The notes under the pieces were generated by a model. The model did not search any database. It was given only the letters and a program-made list of their open reading frames with translations, and was not told where the DNA came from. DNA of 64,000 nt from Microbacterium galbinum. Lineage in GTDB: Bacteria; Actinomycetota; Actinomycetes; Actinomycetales; Microbacteriaceae. The position numbers and the translations under genes are program-made. Shown in pieces: positions 8,781 through 18,333 of the stretch (positions within the stretch are counted from its first letter, which is position 1; the number at the start of each line of letters is the position of its first letter). The stretch is taken from the NCBI RefSeq assembly GCF_023101185.1, contig NZ_CP078077.1, forward strand, positions 1,951,630-2,015,629, given 5' to 3'.

Positions 8781-9320
8781 ATGGGTGCGCAGGCGAGGAG
8801 CGAGTCGATCGGCGATGCGCGTGCACTGCTGACCGAGATGATCACGGACGAGCCCGATCGACTCCGGCGCCGCAGCATCTCGCTCGGCGTGCCTGTGGAC
8901 GATGCCGACGACGCCGCCCAGATGGCGCTCTTGCGCGCCTGGAGATCGGTCGCCCACCTCGAGACTCCCGAGCCGGGACGGGTGTGCTCGTGGCTCGATG
9001 CGATCGCCAGGAACGTCGCGATCGACCTCTCCCGTCAACGGGCACGCCGCCCGCAGGCCGAGCTCGACGACGAGATGCCCGACGCCGTGAACGTGGCCGG
9101 AGCAGCCGAGATCCGCGTGATCCTCGACGGCGCGCTCGCCGCTCTGCACGATCTCCCCGACTCGTTGCGGGAGCCACTGCTGCTCACCGCCGTCGACGGG
9201 TTGTCGGCCGGCGAAGCGGCGGAGCGCCTCGGCATCGACCCCGCGGCGGTCCGCCAGCGCGTCGCCCGTGCGCGCAAGGCGCTCGGCGCCTGCTGGCAGA
9301 GCGGCATGGGCGCCGACTGA
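8781..9320 (+). CDS. Sigma-70 family RNA polymerase sigma factor (ECF type)
   Basis: 179 residues. Region 2 covers about 25-95 (DDADDAAQMALLRAWR, then WLDAIARNVAIDLSRQRARR) and region 4 about 120-170 (LPDSLREPLLLTAVDGLSAGEAAERLG, with VRQRVARARKALG as the DNA-recognition helix). It should direct RNA polymerase to a small regulon. No anti-sigma gene is adjacent, so its control is not visible. ATG 8781 is chosen because GGGGAGG lies just upstream; an in-frame ATG at 8724 would add 19 residues of poor quality. Confidence 0.85.
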   Translation: MGAQARSESIGDARALLTEMITDEPDRLRRRSISLGVPVDDADDAAQMALLRAWRSVAHLETPEPGRVCSWLDAIARNVAIDLSRQRARRPQAELDDEMPDAVNVAGAAEIRVILDGALAALHDLPDSLREPLLLTAVDGLSAGEAAERLGIDPAAVRQRVARARKALGACWQSGMGAD

Positions 9321-9359
9321 CGGGTTCTTCTCGGTCCGGGGTGACGCCCTGGTCCGCCC

Positions 9360-9422
9360 GTCGAGACCCATCGAGCCCGCCGAGCCCCACCGTCGCCGCC
9401 GTCGGTACCGGTGGGTCTCGAC
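9360..9422. repeat. Inverted repeat in the intergenic region 9321-9469
   Basis: GTCGAGACCCA (9360-9370) is matched by TGGGTCTCGAC (9412-9422), followed by a near copy TGGGTTTCGACGGGCTC. The motif resembles the TTCGACAGGCTCAG elements near 29.3 and 29.5 kb, a dispersed intergenic repeat type. It may act as a bidirectional terminator between the converging genes. Confidence 0.6.
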
Positions 9423-9469
9423 GCGCGTGGTGGGTTTCGACGGGCTCGCAGGATGCCGCGCTGCGCGGG

Positions 9470-9850
9470 TCAGACGGTGCCGAAGGGGTTGTCGACCGCG
9501 TAGCGCCAGCCGTGCTCCTCATCGAAGACGGCCACGTCGGCGGTCGTGCCGGCGAGGGCGATCTCGGATCCGTCGGGGCCCGTGCCCGTGATCGTCCAGT
9601 CGGCGATCGCGAGGCCGGTGCCGGCGCTCTCGAACACGTGGCGGACGGTCATCGAGATCGGCAGGTCGAGGCCGAGGAACTGCTCGAGCGCGCCGCGGAC
9701 GGCCGCCTCGCCGGTCACCGGGGTGCCGGGAGTCGGGACGAAGACGACGTCGGCGGTGTTCAGGGCCATCAGGCCGTCGAGGTCGCGGGCGTTGAAGCGG
9801 TCGGCGAAGGCCAGGTTCAGCTGGTCGAGCGAGGTGACACGGGTGGTCAT
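9470..9850 (-). CDS. SnoaL/NTF2-like (YybH-type) small protein
   Basis: 126 residues. The pattern LNLAFADRFNARDLDGLMAL followed by GEAAVRGALEQFL and a C-terminal beta-sheet is that of the cone-shaped NTF2/SnoaL fold used by many small isomerases, hydrolases and ligand binders. No catalytic residues can be assigned with certainty, and the function is unknown. ATG 9850 is chosen because AAAGGAA lies just upstream on the minus strand and the family fold begins immediately. It is a stand-alone gene divergent from serS. Confidence 0.75.
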   Translation of the reverse strand: MTTRVTSLDQLNLAFADRFNARDLDGLMALNTADVVFVPTPGTPVTGEAAVRGALEQFLGLDLPISMTVRHVFESAGTGLAIADWTITGTGPDGSEIALAGTTADVAVFDEEHGWRYAVDNPFGTV

Positions 9851-9960
9851 GGGTATTCCTTTCACAGCGGCGATCGGCCGGATGCCGACCACCGAGGAGA
9901 AAGACGCTGCACGGCCCCGGGTGTGACATCCGGCGAGCCTGAGGGGGTGGGAGACCCCCG

Positions 9961-9966
9961 TAGAAT
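9961..9966 (+). promoter_or_regulatory. -10 element, leaderless promoter of serS
   Basis: TAGAAT, then six bases, then ATG 9973. No Shine-Dalgarno precedes the ATG. Confidence 0.65.
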
Positions 9967-9972
9967 CGTGGA

Positions 9973-11292
9973 ATGATCGACCTCGCTCTTCTCCGCGACC
10001 ACCCTGATCTCGTCCGCCGCTCGCAGGCCGCGCGCGGCAACGACCAGGCCACCGTCGACATCGCACTTGAGGCCGATCGATCGCGCCGCGCGGCGCTCGC
10101 CGCGTTCGAGGAACTGCGGGCCGAGCAGAACGCGTTCGGCAAGGTCATCGCGAAGGCGCCGAAGGAGGAGAAGCCCGCGCTCGTCGCGCAGGGCAAGCAG
10201 CTCGCCGAGCGCGTCAAGCAGGCGCAGCAGGTCGCGAACGACGCCGGAGAGGCAGCATCCGCCGCCCTGGCCCGCATCGAGAACGTCGTGATCGACGGCG
10301 TGCCCGCCGGTGGCGAGGCCGACTTCGTCGAGCTGCGTCGCGTCGGCGAGGTGCCCTCGTTCGACTTCGAGCCGCGCGACCACCTCGAGATCGGTGAGAT
10401 CCTCGGGGCGATCGACATGGAGCGCGGGGCGAAGGTCTCGGGCGCCCGCTTCTACTTCCTGCGCGGCATCGGCGCCCGTCTCGAGATCGCGCTCATGAAC
10501 CTCGCGCTCGACAAGGCGCTGCAGAACGGATTCGTGCCGCTCATCACGCCGACGCTCGTACGCCCCGAGATCATGCAGGGCACCGGCTTCCTCGGAGAGC
10601 ACGCCGACGAGGTCTACCACCTCGACAAGGGCGACGACCTCTACCTCGTCGGCACCAGCGAGGTCGCCCTCGCCGGATACCACAAGGACGAGATCGTCGA
10701 CCTGTCGGACGGAGCGCTGCGCTACGCCGGCTGGTCGACCTGCTACCGCCGCGAGGCCGGATCGCACGGCAAGGACACCCGCGGCATCATCCGGGTGCAC
10801 CAGTTCAACAAGCTCGAGATGTTCGTCTACACGGAGGCGGAGGATGCCGAGGCCGAGCACCTGCGCCTCGTCGCGCTGCAGGAGGAGATGCTGACCTCGC
10901 TCGGCCTCGCCTACCGCGTGATCGACGTCGCCGCGGGCGACCTCGGATCGAGCGCCGCGCGCAAGTACGACATCGAGGCCTGGGTGCCCACGCAGGGCGC
11001 GTTCCGCGAGCTGACGTCGACGTCGAACTGCACGACCTACCAGGCGCGCCGCCTCGACGTGCGCCACCGGCCGGTCGTCGACGGGGCGGACTCCGGCTCC
11101 GCACCGAAGACCCAGCACGTCGCGACGCTGAACGGCACGCTCGCGACCACCCGCTGGATCGTGGCGCTGCTCGAGACGCACCAGCAGGCCGACGGCTCGG
11201 TGCGCGTGCCCGAGGTGCTGCGCCCCTACCTCGGAGGGCTCGAGGTTCTGACGCCGGAGAACACGAAGGCGACGTCGAAGGTCACCGCATGA
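9973..11292 (+). CDS. serS: Seryl-tRNA synthetase
   Basis: 439 residues. It charges tRNA-Ser with serine. The N-terminal region (about 25-110) is the long antiparallel coiled-coil arm that grips the tRNA-Ser variable loop. The class II core carries motif 2 ([21 protein letters not shown] region, near 258) and motif 3 ([15 protein letters not shown], near 386). The start is leaderless after TAGAAT. The HAD gene is coupled by an ATGA overlap. A tRNA-Ser gene lies about 860 bp downstream in the same orientation, so the synthetase and one of its tRNAs are near neighbours. Confidence 0.98.
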   Translation: MIDLALLRDHPDLVRRSQAARGNDQATVDIALEADRSRRAALAAFEELRAEQNAFGKVIAKAPKEEKPALVAQGKQLAERVKQAQQVANDAGEAASAALARIENVVIDGVPAGGEADFVELRRVGEVPSFDFEPRDHLEIGEILGAIDMERGAKVSGARFYFLRGIGARLEIALMNLALDKALQNGFVPLITPTLVRPEIMQGTGFLGEHADEVYHLDKGDDLYLVGTSEVALAGYHKDEIVDLSDGALRYAGWSTCYRREAGSHGKDTRGIIRVHQFNKLEMFVYTEAEDAEAEHLRLVALQEEMLTSLGLAYRVIDVAAGDLGSSAARKYDIEAWVPTQGAFRELTSTSNCTTYQARRLDVRHRPVVDGADSGSAPKTQHVATLNGTLATTRWIVALLETHQQADGSVRVPEVLRPYLGGLEVLTPENTKATSKVTA

Positions 11293-12110
11293 CCGCGCCC
11301 TGGCTCGTCGCGCTCGACGTCGACGGCACCATCCTGCTCCAGGACGAGACGATGAGCCCGGGCGTGCCGGAGGCCGTCGCCCGCCTGCGCGATGCCGGTC
11401 ACGTCGTGACGATCGCCACCGGTCGCAGCTGGATGGCCACCCGCCGGTACGTCGAGCAGCTCGAACTCGACGCCGAGTACGTCGTCTGCTCGAACGGCGC
11501 CGTCACGATGCGCCGCGTCGGCGACGACTGGGAGCGCTGGAACGTCGAGACCTTCGACCCCTCGCCCGCGCTCGCCCTTCTGCGCGAGCGCCTGCCGGAC
11601 GCCCGCTACATGGTCGAGCTCGCCTCGGGCCAGCGGCTCTTCACCGACCAGCTCGACGACTGGACGCTCGACGGCGGCCGGCGGGTGAGCTTCGAGGAGC
11701 TCGCGGCCGAGCCCGTGTCGCGCATCGTCGTGGTCTCGCCCGGTCACGACGAGGAGGACTTCCATCGGCTGGTGGCGGATGCCGGCCTGAACGAGGTCTC
11801 GTACGCGATCGGGTGGACGGCCTGGCTCGACATCGCCCCGCAGGGGGTTGACAAGGGCACCGCGCTGGAGCGCGTGCGCGAAGAGCTCGGCCTCGTCGGG
11901 GAGCGCGTGCTCGTCGCGGGTGACGGGCGCAACGACATCGGCATGTTCGGCTGGGCGCGCGCGCTCGGCGGGCGCGCGGTCGGCATGGGGCAGGCGCCGG
12001 CCGAAGTGAAGGATGCGGCATCCGAGATCACCGACGACGTCGTCGACGGCGGGCTGGCGAGTGCGCTGAATACACTTCCAGCGCCCGCCCAGGTCAGCGC
12101 GGGAGAATAG
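11289..12110 (+). CDS. HAD-superfamily hydrolase, Cof type
   Basis: 273 residues. Motif I (ALDVDGTIL, residues 8-16), motif II (TIATGRSW), the motif III lysine (DKGTALERV) and motif IV ([12 protein letters not shown]) are all present, with the C2B cap between motifs II and III. Enzymes of this type dephosphorylate sugar phosphates, FMN or other small phosphoesters with Mg2+; the substrate here is unknown. The ATG overlaps the serS stop (ATGA), so it is translated from the serS transcript. Confidence 0.92.
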   Translation: MTAPWLVALDVDGTILLQDETMSPGVPEAVARLRDAGHVVTIATGRSWMATRRYVEQLELDAEYVVCSNGAVTMRRVGDDWERWNVETFDPSPALALLRERLPDARYMVELASGQRLFTDQLDDWTLDGGRRVSFEELAAEPVSRIVVVSPGHDEEDFHRLVADAGLNEVSYAIGWTAWLDIAPQGVDKGTALERVREELGLVGERVLVAGDGRNDIGMFGWARALGGRAVGMGQAPAEVKDAASEITDDVVDGGLASALNTLPAPAQVSAGE

Positions 12111-12118
12111 AACTCGGC

Positions 12119-12124
12119 TAGACT
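12119..12124 (+). promoter_or_regulatory. Candidate -10 for tRNA-Ser
   Basis: TAGACT lies 28 bases upstream of the mature tRNA 5' end. No clear -35 was seen. Confidence 0.4.
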
Positions 12125-12152
12125 CACGGCTTGTCGGCAGATCCGTCTGTCG

Positions 12153-12237
12153 GGAGGGTTGTCCGAGCGGCCGATGGAGCTGGTCTTGAAAACCAGTGGG
12201 CAGAGATGTCTCGTGGGTTCGAATCCCACACCCTCCG
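12153..12237 (+). tRNA. tRNA-Ser(TGA)
   Basis: The acceptor stem GGAGGGT pairs with ACCCTCC and leaves discriminator G at 12237. The anticodon stem CTGGT/ACCAG encloses loop CTTGAAA with anticodon TGA at 12187-12189. A long variable arm, typical of serine tRNA, and a TTCGAAT T-loop follow. CCA is not encoded. It reads UCA and other UCN codons. Confidence 0.95.
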
Positions 12238-12287
12238 CTTCCTGAGCCCGGTGCCCCCTCACCGCAGGCAGAACCGAAAGGCACCGT

Positions 12288-13574
12288 GTGACCGAGAACA
12301 CCCGACGCCGTCGAACGATCGCGCGCCACGGCCAGTTGCACTCGCCGGGACCCCTCAGCCAGCTGCTGAAGTTCATCGCGATCGGACTCGCGGTGGTGCT
12401 GGTGAGCGGTGTGGGCGTCGCGGCGTACGTCGTATACGACCTGCGCAGCACGCAGCTCGCGAACTCCGTCGAACTCGAGGGCCAGTCGGCCGACGCGGTT
12501 CCGCCGGACATCAGCGAGTACGAGGGCGGATTCAACTTCGTGCTCGCGGGTGTCGACACCTGCGAAGAGGCGTATGCCGGCTATTTCGGAGACCGCTGCA
12601 GCGGCAACGACTCGGAGGGCAACCTCAACGACGTCAACCTGCTCGTGCACGTCTCCGACAACCCCCGCCGCATCACGGTCGTCAGCTTCCCGCGCGACCT
12701 CATGATCCCCATCCCCGAGTGCACCGACGACGACGGCAACGTGCACTCCGCGATGAGCAAGCAGCCCCTCAACGTGGCCTACAGCGACGGCGGCCTCAAC
12801 TGCGTCGCGAAGACGATCTCCGAGCTCACCGGTCAAGAGGTGCAGTTCGCGGCATCCGTCACCTTCGGCGGCGTGATCGAGATCACGAACGCGATCGGCG
12901 GCGTCGACGTGTGCCTCGCGAACCCGATCCGCGATCGTTACACGGGCCTCGACCTCACGGCCGGCACCCACACCGTCCAGGGCCTCGAGGCGCTGCAGTT
13001 CCTGCGCACCCGTCACGGCGTCGGCGACGGCAGCGACCTGGGCCGTATCGGCAACCAGCAGCAGTACATGTCGAGCCTGGCACGCAAGCTCATCAGCGGC
13101 GAGACCCTCGGCAACGTGGGCACCATGCTGAAGCTCGCGAACGTCGGTCTCAGCAATCTCGAGACGAGCACGACGCTGAACGACCCGATGACGATCGTGC
13201 AGATCGCCCTCGCGGTCAAGGAGGTCCCGTTCGAGGACATCGTGTTCGTGCAGTACCCGACGGGTACCGACTCGCAGAACGCCAACAAGGTGGTGCCGAA
13301 CTACACGGCCGCCGGCGAGCTCTTCGACGCGATCGAGGCGAACGCGCAGCTGCAGATCACGCACCAGAACACCAGCAACGACGGTGTGATCGTGCAGGAG
13401 CCCACACCCGCCGAGACGACCCCCGAGGAGACGGCCCCCACCGAGGAGACGGCTCCGACCGAGGAGGCTGCTCCGACCGAGCCGGCGACGCCCGACAACG
13501 TCGTGGCGCTCCCCGACACCATCAAGGGCAACTCGGCCGCGCAGCAGACCTGCTCGAACGGCAACGTGCGCTGA
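12288..13574 (+). CDS. LytR-CpsA-Psr (LCP) family cell-wall ligase
   Basis: 428 residues. A basic cytoplasmic tail, one membrane segment (about 28-52) and an extracellular LCP domain (about 75-350) are visible. LCP enzymes attach phosphate-linked polymers such as arabinogalactan, teichoic acid or capsule to peptidoglycan. Conserved LCP features include VVSFPRDLMIPIP and the arginine-rich stretch LRTRHGVGDGSDLGRIGNQQ. The C-terminus is a Pro/Thr/Glu repeat (EETAPTEETAPTEEAAP, about 375-400) ending in a Cys near QQTCSNGNVR. The start is GTG 12288 after an AAAGG stretch. It converges with rhaB with an 11-bp gap. Confidence 0.92.
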   Translation: MTENTRRRRTIARHGQLHSPGPLSQLLKFIAIGLAVVLVSGVGVAAYVVYDLRSTQLANSVELEGQSADAVPPDISEYEGGFNFVLAGVDTCEEAYAGYFGDRCSGNDSEGNLNDVNLLVHVSDNPRRITVVSFPRDLMIPIPECTDDDGNVHSAMSKQPLNVAYSDGGLNCVAKTISELTGQEVQFAASVTFGGVIEITNAIGGVDVCLANPIRDRYTGLDLTAGTHTVQGLEALQFLRTRHGVGDGSDLGRIGNQQQYMSSLARKLISGETLGNVGTMLKLANVGLSNLETSTTLNDPMTIVQIALAVKEVPFEDIVFVQYPTGTDSQNANKVVPNYTAAGELFDAIEANAQLQITHQNTSNDGVIVQEPTPAETTPEETAPTEETAPTEEAAPTEPATPDNVVALPDTIKGNSAAQQTCSNGNVR

Positions 13575-13585
13575 CCGACGGTCAG

Positions 13586-14995
13586 TCAGGTGTGCGGCGT
13601 GTAGCGCACGGGGGCGTGCGTCGCGGCCACGAGGGCACGCAGCTCCTCGAGCGTCGCCGGCGCTGCACCGAGCGCTCGCGCCTGCACGAGCACGTTGCCG
13701 AGCGCGGTGGCCTCGACGGGGCCGGCGAGCACCGGGAGCCCGGTGCGGTCGGCGGTCGCCTGGCACAGCAGGGTGTTGAGGGATCCGCCGCCGACGATGT
13801 GCACGACGTCGAGGCGGCGCCCGGTGAGAGCGGATGCCGTCGCCACAGCCTCTGCGAACGCCACCGCGATCGACTCGACGATGCCGCGCGCGAATGCGGG
13901 TCGGTCGGTCGGAGCCGTCTGCCCGCTCGCGGCGAGCAGGGCGCCGATACGCGCGGGCATGTCACCCGGCGCCGAGAGCGACGGGTCGTTCGCGTCGAAG
14001 GTCGGCACGGGGGCGGTGACGGCGGATGCCGCGGCCAGCAGAGCGACCAGGTCGATCGGGGCGCCGTCCTCGGCCTCCCAGGCCCGCACGGTCTCGCTCA
14101 GCAGCCACAGGCCCGCCACGTTGTGCAGGAACCGGAAACGCCCGTCGACACCCCGCTCGTGCGTGAAGTTCGCCGCGCGGGCGGCATCCGTCAGCACGGG
14201 CTCCGCGAGTTCGACGCCGACGAGTCCCCACGTGCCGCACGAGATGTACGCGGCGGAGGGAGACGTCATCGGCACCGCGGCGACGGCGGAGGCCGTGTCG
14301 TGCGAGCCGACGGCGATCACCGGGAGCGCGGCGCCGATCCGGCGGGCGATCTGCGGACGCAGGGTGCCGATGAGCGCGCCGGGGTCGACGAGGGCGGGCA
14401 GGAGCGCGGGAGCGATGCCGAGACGGGAGGCGAGGTCGGTGTCCCACTCCCCGTCGTCGACGCGGAGGAGCCCGGTGGTCGAGGCATTGGTGCGCTCGGC
14501 CACACGCGCGCCCGTGAGGAGGAAGGCGAGCAGGTCGGGCACGAGCAGCGCGCTCTCGGCCTCGGGGGCGCGGTCGTCGACGCGCAGCTGATAGAGCGTG
14601 TTGAACGGCAGGAACTGCAGCCCGTTGCGGCGGTAGAGCTCGTCGAACGCGACGATCTCGTGCACCTCCGCGACGCCGCGAGCGGATCGCTCGTCGCGGT
14701 AGTGGAACGGCTCGGCGAGCACTTTCCCGTCCGCGATCAGCCCGTAGTCGACGGCCCAGGAATCGATCCCGATGCTCTCGATCCCGGGCTCGCGGCGGAC
14801 CGCCTCGGCCAGGCCGTCGAGCACGTTCTCGGAGAGGGCCTCGAAGTCCCAGTGCAGGCCGTCGGCGCGTTCGACGGGACCGTTCGGGAACCGCGAGACG
14901 GGCTCGAGGTCGAGCACGCCGTCGCCGATGCGGCCGATCATCACCCGGCCGCTGGTCGCGCCGAGATCGACGGCCGCGACGGCGCGGGTGCTCAT
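13586..14995 (-). CDS. rhaB: Rhamnulokinase
   Basis: 469 residues, usual for the family. It phosphorylates L-rhamnulose at C1 with ATP. The FGGY-kinase N-terminal phosphate loop (VDLGATSGRVMIG, residues 8-20), a central substrate region (GSHDTASAVAAVP, CGTWGLVG) and the C-terminal ATP site (IVGGGSLNTLLCQATA) are intact. It is the third gene of the rha operon. Its ATG overlaps the stop of the aldolase/dehydrogenase gene (ATGA), so the two are translationally coupled. Regulation is through the operator upstream of rhaI. Confidence 0.95.
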   Translation of the reverse strand: MSTRAVAAVDLGATSGRVMIGRIGDGVLDLEPVSRFPNGPVERADGLHWDFEALSENVLDGLAEAVRREPGIESIGIDSWAVDYGLIADGKVLAEPFHYRDERSARGVAEVHEIVAFDELYRRNGLQFLPFNTLYQLRVDDRAPEAESALLVPDLLAFLLTGARVAERTNASTTGLLRVDDGEWDTDLASRLGIAPALLPALVDPGALIGTLRPQIARRIGAALPVIAVGSHDTASAVAAVPMTSPSAAYISCGTWGLVGVELAEPVLTDAARAANFTHERGVDGRFRFLHNVAGLWLLSETVRAWEAEDGAPIDLVALLAAASAVTAPVPTFDANDPSLSAPGDMPARIGALLAASGQTAPTDRPAFARGIVESIAVAFAEAVATASALTGRRLDVVHIVGGGSLNTLLCQATADRTGLPVLAGPVEATALGNVLVQARALGAAPATLEELRALVAATHAPVRYTPHT

Positions 14996-17028
14996 CGCAG
15001 GAACGCGGCGGCGACGCCGGAGTCGACCGGGATGTGCAGTCCTGTCGTGCGGCTCAGTTCGGGGCCGGTCAGCACGTACACGGCATCCGCCACGTTCTCG
15101 GGAACGACCTCGCGCTTGAGGATCGTGCGGTTGGCGTAGAACTGGCCGAGGTCCTCTTCGGCGACCCCGTAGGTGGCGGCGCGGTTGGCGCCCCAGCCCG
15201 AGGCGAAGATGCCCGAGCCGCGCACGACGCCGTCGGGGTTGATGCCGTTGACGCGGATGCCGTACTCCCCGAGCTCGACCGCCAACAGCCGCACCTGGTG
15301 GGCCTGGTCGGCCTTGGTCGCCGAGTACGCGATGTTGTTCGGACCGGCGAAGACGGAGTTCTTCGACGAGATGTAGATGATGTCGCCGCCGAGCTTCTGG
15401 TCGATGAGCACGCGCGCGGCGGCCTTCGACACGAGGAACGAGCCCTTCGCCATGACGTCGTGCTGCAGATCCCAGTCCTTCTCGGTGGTCTCGAGCAGCG
15501 GCTTCGAGAGCGAGAGGCCGGCGTTGTTGACGACGAGGTCCACGCCGCCGAAGGCGAGGACGGCGTCGTTCAGCGCCGCCTGGATCGCGTCGGCATCCGC
15601 CACGTTCGCCGCAACGCCGATCGCGACGTCGGTGCCTCCGAGCTCCGCCGCCGCGGCCTGCGCCTTCTCGAGGTCGAGGTCGGCGATGACGACGCAGGCA
15701 CCCTCGGCCGCGAGACGAGTGGCGATGGCCTTGCCGATGCCGGACGCGGCGCCGGTCACGAACGCGATGCGCCCCTGGTGCGACTTCGGCTTCGGCATCC
15801 GCTGCAGCTTGGCCTCCTCCAGCGCCCAGTACTCGATGTCGAACTTCTCGGCATCGGAGATGGGGGAGTAGGTCGAGAGCGCCTCGGCCCCGCGCATGAC
15901 GTTGATCGCGTTGACGTAGAACTCGCCGGCGACGCGGGCGGTCTGCTTGTTCGCGCCGTACGAGAACATGCCCACGCCGGGAACGAGCACGATGAGCGGG
16001 TCGGCGCCGCGGATCGCGGGCGACTCGGCGGTCGCATGTGCGTCGTAGTACGCCTGGTAGTCGGCGCGGTATTCGGCGTGCAGCTCGTGCAGGCGTGCGA
16101 TCTGCTCCTCGACGGATGCCGTCGCCGGCAGGTCGAGGATCAGCGGCTTGACCTTGGTGCGCAGGAAGTGGTCGGGGCAGCTCGTGCCGAGCGCGGCGAG
16201 GGCCGGGGCCTTCTCGGAGGCGAGGAAGTCGAGCACCTCCGCGGCATCCGTGAAGTGGCCGACCATCGCGCGGTCGTGCGAGGCGATGCCGCGGATCGTG
16301 CCGGCCAGAGCGGCGGCGCGCTCGCGCCGCTCGCCGGCCGGCAATGCCTCGAAGCCCGCGCGGACACCGCCGAACGGGTCGGTCTTCCCGTGCTCGGCGA
16401 TGTAGGAGGCCGCGGTGTCGATGATCCACAGCGAGTTCATCTCGGCCTCCTCGGACGTGTCGCCCCACGCCGTGATGCCGTGGCCGCCGAGGATGCAGCC
16501 GATCGCCTGCGGGTTCGCCTTCTTGATCTCGGCGATGTCGAGTCCGAGCTGGAAGCCGGGGCGGCGCCACGGCACCCACACGACCTTCTCGCCGAAGATC
16601 TTCGAGGTCAGGGCCTCGCCGTCGGCGGCGGTCGCGATCGCGATGCCGGAGTCGGGGTGCAGGTGGTCGACATGCGCGGCATCCACGAGTCCGTGCATCG
16701 CGGTGTCGATCGAAGGAGCGGCTCCGCCCTTGCCGTGCAGGCAGTAGTCGAACGCGGCGACCATCTCGTCTTCGCGGTCGATGCCGGGGTACACGTCGAC
16801 CAGCGCGCGCATGCGGTCGAGACGCAGCACGGCCAAGCCCTTCTCGGTGAGGGTGCCCAGGTCGCCGCCCGAGCCCTTCACCCACAGCAGCTCGACGGGC
16901 TGCCCGGTCACGGGGTCGATCTCGGTGCCCTTGGCGGAGGTGTTGCCACCGGCGTAGTTGGTGTTCTTCGGGTCGGCGCCCAGGCGGTTGCTGCGCGCGA
17001 TCAGGTCGGCGGCGGTCGGGTTCGTCAT
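14992..17028 (-). CDS. Bifunctional rhamnulose-1-phosphate aldolase / lactaldehyde dehydrogenase (RhaEW type)
   Basis: 678 residues in two domains. Residues 1 to about 420 are a class II aldolase domain with metal-ligand histidines (VDHLHPDSG) and GGHGITAWGD; it cleaves rhamnulose-1-phosphate to dihydroxyacetone phosphate and L-lactaldehyde. From about 428 on is a short-chain dehydrogenase with the nucleotide motif TGAASGIGKA and the active-site YSATK; it oxidises lactaldehyde to lactate. This fused form is known from Bacillus, Chloroflexus and actinobacteria. ATG 17028 has AAGGAA just upstream. It is the middle gene of the rha operon, 40 bp after rhaI. Confidence 0.94.
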   Translation of the reverse strand: MTNPTAADLIARSNRLGADPKNTNYAGGNTSAKGTEIDPVTGQPVELLWVKGSGGDLGTLTEKGLAVLRLDRMRALVDVYPGIDREDEMVAAFDYCLHGKGGAAPSIDTAMHGLVDAAHVDHLHPDSGIAIATAADGEALTSKIFGEKVVWVPWRRPGFQLGLDIAEIKKANPQAIGCILGGHGITAWGDTSEEAEMNSLWIIDTAASYIAEHGKTDPFGGVRAGFEALPAGERRERAAALAGTIRGIASHDRAMVGHFTDAAEVLDFLASEKAPALAALGTSCPDHFLRTKVKPLILDLPATASVEEQIARLHELHAEYRADYQAYYDAHATAESPAIRGADPLIVLVPGVGMFSYGANKQTARVAGEFYVNAINVMRGAEALSTYSPISDAEKFDIEYWALEEAKLQRMPKPKSHQGRIAFVTGAASGIGKAIATRLAAEGACVVIADLDLEKAQAAAAELGGTDVAIGVAANVADADAIQAALNDAVLAFGGVDLVVNNAGLSLSKPLLETTEKDWDLQHDVMAKGSFLVSKAAARVLIDQKLGGDIIYISSKNSVFAGPNNIAYSATKADQAHQVRLLAVELGEYGIRVNGINPDGVVRGSGIFASGWGANRAATYGVAEEDLGQFYANRTILKREVVPENVADAVYVLTGPELSRTTGLHIPVDSGVAAAFLR

Positions 17029-17068
17029 GAGTGGTGTTCCTTGATCGAGGGGTCGAGGGACGGCGCGC

Positions 17069-18235
17069 TCAGGCGCCCCAGCCGGCCTGCACGCCACCGA
17101 CTCGTTCTGCGGCGATCTTCTGCTGGTAGCCGGATGCCGCGTAGGCGGCCATCGGGTCGGCGGCGAGGCCGCGCGACTCGCGCCACTCGGCGAGGGCGGG
17201 GCGCACGTCGGTGTAGAACGCGTCCATGAAGATCGCGTTCGCGGCGAGCACGTCGCCGGACTTCTGCGCGGCGGTGAGGGCGTCGCGGTCGACGAGCAGC
17301 GCGCGGGCCGTCATCTCCTGCACGTTGAGCACCGAGCGGATCTGGCCGGGGATCTTGTCCTCGACGTTGTGGCACTGGTCGAGCATGAACGCGACATCGG
17401 GGTTGTTCAGACCGCCGCCGCGCACGACCTCGAAGAGGATGCGGAAGAGCTGGAACGGGTCGGCGGCGCCGACGATCAGGTCGTCATCGGCGTAGAAGCG
17501 CGAGTTGAAGTCGAACGACCCGAGCTTGCCGAGGCGCAGCAGCTGCATGACGATGAACTCGATGTTCGTGCCGGGGGCGTGGTGGCCGGTGTCGAGGCAG
17601 ACGGATGCCTTGTCGCCGAGCGAGACCACCTGCGCGTACGAGGTGCCCCAGTCGGGAACATCGGTGTGATAGAACGCCGGCTCGAAGAACTTGTACTCCA
17701 GCACGAGTCGCTGGTCGTCGCCGAGGCGGGCGTAGATCTGCTGGAGCGATTCCTGCAGGCGGTCCTGGCGGCCGCGGAGGTCGGCCTGGCCGGGGTAGTT
17801 CGATCCCTCGGCGAGCCAGATCTTGAGGTCGCGGCTGCCGGTGGCATCCATGACGTCGATGCACGCGAGGTGGTGGTCGATCGCCTTCCGGCGGATCGCG
17901 GCGTCTTCATGGGTGAGGGCGCCGAACTTGTAGTCGTCGTCCTGGAAGGTGTTGGAGTTGACCGTACCGAGCGTCACGCCGAGATCTTCGGCGTGCTTGC
18001 GCAGATCAGAGAACGAGTCGACGAGGTCCCACGGGATGTGCAGCGCCACGCTCGGCGCCAGAGCCGTGTAGGTGTTGACCTGCGCGGCATCCGCGATCTT
18101 CTCCCACGGGTCGCGCGGCGTGCCGGGGGTGCCGAACACCTTGAAGCGCGTGCCGGAGTTGCCGAAAGCCCAGCTGGGAAGCTCGATGCCCTGCTTCTCG
18201 AGCGCGGCGAGGTGGTCAGGGGTGAGGACGGACAT
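17069..18235 (-). CDS. rhaI: L-rhamnose isomerase (RhaI type)
   Basis: 388 residues. It converts L-rhamnose to L-rhamnulose with divalent metals in a TIM-barrel fold. Metal- and substrate-binding stretches are visible: LEYKFFEPAFYHTDVPDW, CLDTGHHAPG and SFDFNSRFYADDD. It belongs to the Pseudomonas stutzeri/Gram-positive RhaI group rather than E. coli RhaA. ATG 18235 is preferred; a GTG two codons upstream (18241) is possible. It is first in the rhaI-aldolase-rhaB operon. No rhamnose mutarotase or dedicated transporter lies beside it. Confidence 0.95.
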   Translation of the reverse strand: MSVLTPDHLAALEKQGIELPSWAFGNSGTRFKVFGTPGTPRDPWEKIADAAQVNTYTALAPSVALHIPWDLVDSFSDLRKHAEDLGVTLGTVNSNTFQDDDYKFGALTHEDAAIRRKAIDHHLACIDVMDATGSRDLKIWLAEGSNYPGQADLRGRQDRLQESLQQIYARLGDDQRLVLEYKFFEPAFYHTDVPDWGTSYAQVVSLGDKASVCLDTGHHAPGTNIEFIVMQLLRLGKLGSFDFNSRFYADDDLIVGAADPFQLFRILFEVVRGGGLNNPDVAFMLDQCHNVEDKIPGQIRSVLNVQEMTARALLVDRDALTAAQKSGDVLAANAIFMDAFYTDVRPALAEWRESRGLAADPMAAYAASGYQQKIAAERVGGVQAGWGA

Positions 18236-18255
18236 TGTCACTCGCTTTCTGTGGG

Positions 18256-18299
18256 GATGAATCGTTTCATAAGTTACGGCAGTACAAGAGATCCGTCAA
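18256..18299 (-). promoter_or_regulatory. Promoter and LacI-type operator of the rha operon
   Basis: On the minus strand TTGACG (18294-18299), a 17-bp spacer and TAACTT (18271-18276) form a good sigma-70 promoter. Directly downstream lies ATGAAACGATTCAT, a near palindrome whose plus-strand core TGAATCGTTTCA is at 18258-18269. It covers the expected transcription start, so a bound repressor would block initiation. It matches the operator found at four other sites in the island. Confidence 0.75.
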
Positions 18300-18321
18300 C
18301 TGCCGACGGCAAGCGAATGGG

Positions 18322-18327
18322 TATCAT
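18322..18327 (+). promoter_or_regulatory. -10 element, leaderless promoter
   Basis: TATCAT, then six bases, then ATG 18334. Confidence 0.55.
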
Positions 18328-18333
18328 CGGGCG

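Noticed and set aside
11226..13766. Long minus-strand open frame over serS, HAD, tRNA-Ser and LCP genes
   Set aside because: It crosses a tRNA and two real genes and has no recognisable domain.
15034..17229. Long plus-strand open frame opposite the aldolase/dehydrogenase gene
   Set aside because: Its codons mirror the rha gene on the other strand and give a low-complexity Val/Gly/Asp/Arg-rich product with no family features.
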